Source of the DNA: Bombyx mori
Taxonomy: Eukaryota; Arthropoda; Insecta; Lepidoptera; Bombycidae
DNA: 64,000 bases
Direction of reading: 5' to 3'
NCBI RefSeq assembly: GCF_030269925.1
Contig: NC_085124.1
Location: 8,184,001 to 8,248,000, forward strand
Shown here: positions 59,683 to 64,000 of the stretch, piece by piece
Layout: each line of letters begins with the position of its first letter
Numbering within the stretch: position 1 is the first letter of the stretch
Notes under the pieces: model-generated
The model's input: only the letters and a program-made list of their open reading frames with translations
Told to the model about the DNA's origin: nothing
Databases searched by the model: none
Made by a program: the position numbers and the translations under genes

Positions 59683-62271
59683 ATGAATATGGCCAATTGT
59701 GTAAAGTTAGTACCCCAGGAGGGTACCGCCCGCGAGTCGGGCGGAGAATCCCTCCGTGCTTCCACCCCAGTGGAAGCACGCTGCCCCACGTATTCTGGGG
59801 GGGGCAACAATTGCCAGGATGAAGGAGGCTGTGCGACGGGCAGCGGAATTCCCGTCGAACCGAGGCGTTCCCCGATCGCCGGCTCGATGCGCTCTGCGCT
59901 CGCCAGCGACTCGGGTGCGATCAACCCCACCAGATCATCGGCGGGGAAAAAGAGGAGGCGAAAGAAGACCCCATTACAAACTTCCGACGATGGCGGCGCG
60001 TCATCCTCCAGCATCGAGGTGCCGGAAAAGACGATGGCTGTCGAGGAGGTGGTTCCGGTGGTTTCGGGGCCTGCCACGTCGGAAGATATGATGCCTGCTC
60101 CCCAGTGGGCACCAGTAAGGAGGAGGGGCGCGGTGTCACCGGCGACGTCGGTAGAGTCTATATCGACGTCGGCCGCATCCCTGGCTAGCGGGGATGAAAC
60201 ATTCCGCGACCTTGACCTTGCGCTGGTGAATCTGGGCAAGCTGCTGTCGACCGTGGCTGCCAAGGGCGCCGAGCCAGGCAGCAGCTACCGAAAAAGGCTT
60301 CGAGAAGGAGCCGCTATGGTTAAGACGAGGCTGATCCCCACTATGTCTAAGCTGTATAACTTGGTGGCGAGCCGGGAAGGGGATAAAAAAGGTCTCGTCG
60401 CGCAGCTTGACCCCAGGGAGAGTAACATCCCGGGGGACTCCCCGGCCTTACGGGGAGGGACCCCCCTGTCGCCAATGCCTGCGCTGACACGCTCTGGGCC
60501 CCTCGCAGAGGCGATGGACACCGACGTGCCCTCGCGGGCCGCGAAGAGTGTGCCGGCACCCATGCCAGTGCCCACCCCTGTGGCCTCTATTCCTCGAGCA
60601 CCTACGTCTGCGCTTTCTCGCCCCCCGCGGAGGGTTGAGTTAAGGCCTGCGCTGCCTCCCCGGATATCGGCCGCCCCTGCATCCGTGCAGAGAGGAGTGC
60701 AACGGCCTGCGCCAGCACAAACGGAGGACATCCGTTCGCCACTGGCGAGGATGGTGGACGAGTGGCCGGCACTGCCGCGGCCCAGATCTACAGAGCCGTC
60801 TCTTTCGGCCCCGCGTGCCGTGGGGCCACAGAGTCCACACTACGTGGCTGCTGGTATGCGGGAGGTGAACAATTCCCTCCCAAGCAAAGAGGAAATGGTG
60901 GCCTGCATTTCGCGGGCGGTGGCAGTAGAGGTCGGAAAGCACTTTGCCAGCCTTGAGGAGATGCTCCGCTCCTCGGTTGATTCCGGAGTCTGCGTCCTGG
61001 CGCCAAAAGCCGCAGCCGCCCCGCGCGACCAATCCACTCGGCCGACCTCTGCCTCTACCCCCTCTGCGAGGATGGTACAGCGTGGAGGCCGAAACCAGAA
61101 CAGTAGGGCTGCGGGTGCTCCGCGATCCCAACCACAGTCTCGTTCCCTTCCTCCTCCTCCGTCAAACATGGACGAGGGCTGGACAGAAGTGGTGAAGAAG
61201 GGAAATAGAGTAAAGGGACAGACAGCAACTCTGGCAGCTCCCCGAAGGGGTCGAGCGCCGATCAATGCAACTCAAAATACAGCGCTGGTGGCCATGGCTG
61301 CTCCTCGCGAGGGTAGAGCACCGGCCGCCAGCAAGAAGAAAAGAGAAAGGAAGAAGCCGCGCGCAGCGCGGTCGGCTGCCGTCGTAGTGACGTTGCTGCA
61401 GGCCGCCGCCGAAAAGGGCCTCACCTATGATGAGGTGATGGCCCGGGCGCGCGCGGCCGTAAATTTGGAAGAAATCGGGGCGGAGGAGGGTCTGCGCTTC
61501 CGGCATACCGCCAATGGGGCGAAGCTGCTGGAGTGTCCCGGTGCCAATAGTTCTGGCATCGCAGACAAACTAGTAGCGACGCTCCGCGTGGCACTGCCGG
61601 AGGAAGACGTGCGCGTGCACAGGCCGGTGAGGATGGCTGAGATTAGGATCACCGGCCTGGACGATTGCGCCACCAGGGAGGAGGTGGCAGCTGCGATAGC
61701 CGCCCAAGGTGGATGTGCCCCGGAGAGCGTGACCGTGGGTGAACTCCGCTCAGGGTACTCCGGGGCCAGGTCGGCGTGGGCGCGCTGCCCTGTGGAGGCG
61801 GCCACCTTCTTAGCCACTCCTCCGCCGGGAAGATCGACGGGGGATCCGGGGAGACTGCGCGTGGGCTGGATAGCGGCCCACGTGCGTCTCCAAGAACCGC
61901 GTGCCTGGCGATGCCTTCGGTGCTTTAGTACCGGACACGGCCTCGCCAGGTGCACCAGCTCGGTTGACCGCAGTGGTCTGTGTTTCCGCTGCGGCCAGCC
62001 AGGCCATAAAGCGGCTTCCTGCACGGCCACCCCGCACTGCGCTCTGTGCGCTGCGGCCGGGCGCAGGGCAAACCACCGGGCAGGAGGCAAGGCGTGTTTC
62101 CCGTCCGGTGATAACACCGAACGAAACCGGCGCCGGAAATCAAAGCGCCGGCAAAAGAGAAGGTTGGCCAGAGGAGCACTGGCCAACGTTGTAATCCCCG
62201 TTGCGGCGCCGGTGCCGGAGAGCGGGGGCAGCGGTGAAGGGGAGGGGGCGATGGATGTGGTCCAACAGTAA
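59683..62271 (+). CDS. R1-clade ORF1 protein (nucleocapsid-like, 862 aa)
   Basis: Role known from relatives: binds element RNA, forms the RNP and guides it to the nucleus. Seen: start ATG 59683 (MNMANCVKLVPQEG); the frame is open further back, and ATG 59602 is an alternative. The N-terminal two thirds is low-complexity, rich in Pro, Ala, Ser and Arg, with basic clusters such as KKKRERKKPR. A conserved block follows (about residues 560-740), then three zinc knuckles at about residues 744-805: CLRCFSTGHGLARC and CFRCGQPGHKAASC (both C-x2-C-x4-H-x4-C), and a variant third starting CALC. An Arg/Lys-rich stretch and an acidic end MDVVQQ close it. The stop overlaps the ORF2 start. Identity as ORF1 is secure; the exact start is less so. 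Confidence 0.85.
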   Translation: MNMANCVKLVPQEGTARESGGESLRASTPVEARCPTYSGGGNNCQDEGGCATGSGIPVEPRRSPIAGSMRSALASDSGAINPTRSSAGKKRRRKKTPLQTSDDGGASSSSIEVPEKTMAVEEVVPVVSGPATSEDMMPAPQWAPVRRRGAVSPATSVESISTSAASLASGDETFRDLDLALVNLGKLLSTVAAKGAEPGSSYRKRLREGAAMVKTRLIPTMSKLYNLVASREGDKKGLVAQLDPRESNIPGDSPALRGGTPLSPMPALTRSGPLAEAMDTDVPSRAAKSVPAPMPVPTPVASIPRAPTSALSRPPRRVELRPALPPRISAAPASVQRGVQRPAPAQTEDIRSPLARMVDEWPALPRPRSTEPSLSAPRAVGPQSPHYVAAGMREVNNSLPSKEEMVACISRAVAVEVGKHFASLEEMLRSSVDSGVCVLAPKAAAAPRDQSTRPTSASTPSARMVQRGGRNQNSRAAGAPRSQPQSRSLPPPPSNMDEGWTEVVKKGNRVKGQTATLAAPRRGRAPINATQNTALVAMAAPREGRAPAASKKKRERKKPRAARSAAVVVTLLQAAAEKGLTYDEVMARARAAVNLEEIGAEEGLRFRHTANGAKLLECPGANSSGIADKLVATLRVALPEEDVRVHRPVRMAEIRITGLDDCATREEVAAAIAAQGGCAPESVTVGELRSGYSGARSAWARCPVEAATFLATPPPGRSTGDPGRLRVGWIAAHVRLQEPRAWRCLRCFSTGHGLARCTSSVDRSGLCFRCGQPGHKAASCTATPHCALCAAAGRRANHRAGGKACFPSGDNTERNRRRKSKRRQKRRLARGALANVVIPVAAPVPESGGSGEGEGAMDVVQQ

Positions 62272-64000
62272 TGGACCGCACCTATCGCTTCCTCCAAGGA
62301 AACCTGAACCACTCCGCCAGAGCTCAGGACATGCTGTCTCAGAGCATGGCGGAGTGGTCCATAGATGTGGCTGTGGTCGCCGAGCCGTATTTCGTTCCCC
62401 CAGCAAATGATTGCTGGTTTGGGGACGACGGCGGCTTGGCGGCCATAGTCATAAGAAGAGACGCGGCGATCCCCCCCCTGGCGATGGTGACCAGGGGTCA
62501 AGGGTTCGTCGCGGTGCAGCTGGAAGGGACCGTCGTGATCGGGGCGTACTTCTCTCCGAACAGGCCTACCGTCGAGTTCGGACATTTCCTGGACGGGATC
62601 GGGGCGATTGCTCGCCGCCTCGCTCCCCGTCCAGTGATTCTTGCGGGGGATCTTAATGCGAAATCTGTCGCATGGGGCTCCCCCCGCTCGGACGCTCGTG
62701 GTAGGCTACTGGAGAGGTGGGCGAACGCGGCCGGCCTCTGTTTATTGAATAGAGGTACGGTTGCGACGTGCGTGCGGTGGCAGGGCGAGTCTATTGTGGA
62801 CGTTACGTTTGCGAGCCCGGCCATCGCGCGCCGTATCCGCGACTGGAGGGTTTTGGAGGGGGCGGAGACACTGTCAGATCACCGATATATTCGGTTCGAT
62901 CTCTCCGCCCGCTCCACAGTCGCGGACGCCCGCGGGGGCCATCCCCGTGACGCGTCTCGATCATTCCCTAGGTGGGCATTGAAGCGCCTGAATAAAGAGC
63001 TCCTGATGGAAGCCTCTACAGTGGCGGCGTGGGCGCCCATGCGTCCACACCCGGTCGAGGTCGAGGGCGAGGCGGGGTGGTTCCGGGACACGATGCGTCG
63101 CATCTGTGATGTGTCGATGCCCCGGATCGGCCCTCGACTTCCCAATCGCCAGGCGTACTGGTGGTCGCCTGAAATCGCGCAACTCCGCGTGGAGTGCGTT
63201 CGGGCGAGGCGCGAGTGCGCCAGGCATCGCCGCCGCCACCTGCCGCGGCGCAACGATCCGGTTGCGTTCGCGGCAGTGGAGGCTCGGCTGCACGGCGCAT
63301 TTCGCGTCGCGCAGAGAGCGCTGCAGCTGGCCATCAGAAGAGCCAAGGACCGACACATGGAGGGTCTCTTGGAGACGCTGAATGAGGATCCGTGGGGGCG
63401 GCCCTATCATATGGTGCGCAATAAAATGCGCCCATGGGCCCCCCCGATCACGGAGCGTCTCCAGCCTCAGCAGCTGCGGGACATCGTCTCGGCGCTGTTC
63501 CCGCAGGAGCGGGAGGGATTTGTCGCTCCCGCTATGGACGCGCCGCCGGAATACGACGGTGAAGTCCCTGCTGAGGTGCCCCATATAACTGGGGCGGAGC
63601 TCCGTGTGGCCGTGCGCAAAATGTGCGCGAAGGACACTGCACCCGGCCCGGACGGCGTCCATGGCCGGGTTTGGGCCTTGGCTCTTGGTGCCCTAGGGGA
63701 CCGACTCTTGAGGCTTTACAACTCTTGCCTCGAGTCGGGACGGTTTCCTTCATCGTGGAGGACGGGCAGACTCGTGCTGTTGAGAAAGGAGGGGCGCCCG
63801 GCGGATACTGCCGCCGGGTACCGTCCCATCGTGTTGCTGGATGAGGTGGGCAAGCTGCTGGAACGTATTCTGGCGGCCCGCATCATCCAGCATCTGGTCG
63901 GGGTGGGACCCGATCTGTCGGCGGAACAGTATGGCTTCCGAGAGGGCCGCTCAACGGTGGACGCGATCCTTCGCGTGCGGGCCCTCTCGGAGGAGGCCAT
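62271..64000 (+). CDS. R1-clade ORF2: AP-like endonuclease and reverse transcriptase (partial)
   Basis: The enzyme nicks the target DNA and copies element RNA at the nick. Seen: ATG 62271-62273 sharing its A with the ORF1 stop, then 576 codons with no stop to the window end. Endonuclease, about residues 1-220: GNLNHSA, the AEPYF glutamate, GDLNAKSVAWG (Asp127) and SDHR (residues 202-205), the expected Asn/Glu/Asp/His set. RT begins near residue 457 (APGPDGVHGRVW), then GYRPIVLLDEVGKLLERI and SAEQYGFREGRSTVDAI (about 550-567), i.e. the fingers blocks. The catalytic YADD palm motif, C-terminal zinc knuckle and 3' UTR lie beyond the window. Translation is probably by reinitiation at TAATG, as shown for SART1. 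Confidence 0.9.
   Translation, partial: MDRTYRFLQGNLNHSARAQDMLSQSMAEWSIDVAVVAEPYFVPPANDCWFGDDGGLAAIVIRRDAAIPPLAMVTRGQGFVAVQLEGTVVIGAYFSPNRPTVEFGHFLDGIGAIARRLAPRPVILAGDLNAKSVAWGSPRSDARGRLLERWANAAGLCLLNRGTVATCVRWQGESIVDVTFASPAIARRIRDWRVLEGAETLSDHRYIRFDLSARSTVADARGGHPRDASRSFPRWALKRLNKELLMEASTVAAWAPMRPHPVEVEGEAGWFRDTMRRICDVSMPRIGPRLPNRQAYWWSPEIAQLRVECVRARRECARHRRRHLPRRNDPVAFAAVEARLHGAFRVAQRALQLAIRRAKDRHMEGLLETLNEDPWGRPYHMVRNKMRPWAPPITERLQPQQLRDIVSALFPQEREGFVAPAMDAPPEYDGEVPAEVPHITGAELRVAVRKMCAKDTAPGPDGVHGRVWALALGALGDRLLRLYNSCLESGRFPSSWRTGRLVLLRKEGRPADTAAGYRPIVLLDEVGKLLERILAARIIQHLVGVGPDLSAEQYGFREGRSTVDAILRVRALSEEA

Larger units (their letters stand above)
59091..64000 (+). mobile_element. R1-clade non-LTR retrotransposon, apparently intact (runs off right edge)
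   Basis: Base composition changes sharply at about 59091 from AT-rich to GC-rich. The element has a roughly 590-bp 5' UTR (59091-59682), ORF1 (59683-62271) and ORF2 (62271 to the end). The gene order, three zinc knuckles, AP-like endonuclease followed by RT, and the TAATG junction match the R1 clade (R1, TRAS, SART and relatives). No TTAGG telomeric repeat adjoins the left end, so it is not at an obvious TRAS/SART telomeric target. The 5' end begins with an inverted repeat CCCCACCG (59092-59099) / CGGTGGGG (59123-59130). Both ORFs are free of stops in the window. The long antisense ORFs here are shadows. Confidence 0.85.

Noticed and set aside
59088..60263. 391-codon minus-strand ORF
   Set aside because: Lies opposite ORF1 and its leader in GC-rich DNA, Ser/Pro/Arg-rich with no domain. 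A shadow of the real plus-strand frame.
61425..62585. 386-codon minus-strand ORF
   Set aside because: Antisense to the zinc knuckles and ORF2 start; explained by high GC and codon bias of the true ORFs.

Overview
The window is nuclear DNA from a moth, most likely the silkworm Bombyx mori or its close relative B. mandarina. It is AT-rich, one recognisable gene carries a very large intron, and the repeats are of lepidopteran type. These include full-length and decayed Bm1-type SINEs with tRNA-derived heads, a second tRNA-derived SINE family, Helitrons ending in CTAG, jockey-, CR1- and RTE-type LINE tails, and R1-clade retrotransposons. No prokaryotic features, CRISPR arrays or credible free-standing tRNA genes were seen.

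Left part (1-27.9 kb, minus strand): 5' part of a Tis11/ZFP36 (tristetraprolin) family gene. The promoter-proximal leader lies near 27.1-27.7 kb. A 63-nt first coding exon (27050-27112) ends in a consensus donor. A 26.5-kb phase-0 intron follows, and the second exon (1-507) carries both CCCH zinc fingers and runs off the left edge. The protein would bind AU-rich elements in mRNA 3' UTRs and promote deadenylation and decay. Two serine motifs before the fingers look like kinase/14-3-3 switches. The intron holds jockey-type LINE 3' fragments, Bm1 and LINE tails, an RTE tail, two Helitron remnants, perfect palindromes, and several GC-richer unexplained patches.

Middle (27.9-59 kb): no convincing host protein-coding gene. 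It is a graveyard of retroelement pieces: a 5'-truncated R1-clade element with a 9-bp target-site duplication (31.4-32.1 kb), Bm1 copies of different ages, jockey-type LINE fragments of up to about 630 bp, two converging RTE-type tails (38.2-38.6 kb), a 291-bp non-autonomous Helitron (36.7-37.0 kb), and microsatellites. The sequence between them is AT-rich and unannotatable by eye.

Right edge (59.1-64 kb, plus strand): a GC-rich, apparently intact R1-clade non-LTR retrotransposon. It has a structured 5' UTR, ORF1 with three C-terminal zinc knuckles, and a TAATG stop-start junction into ORF2 (AP-like endonuclease plus reverse transcriptase). ORF2 is open to the window end, so the element could be active. 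Most long ORFs on the opposite strand here are GC-driven shadows.
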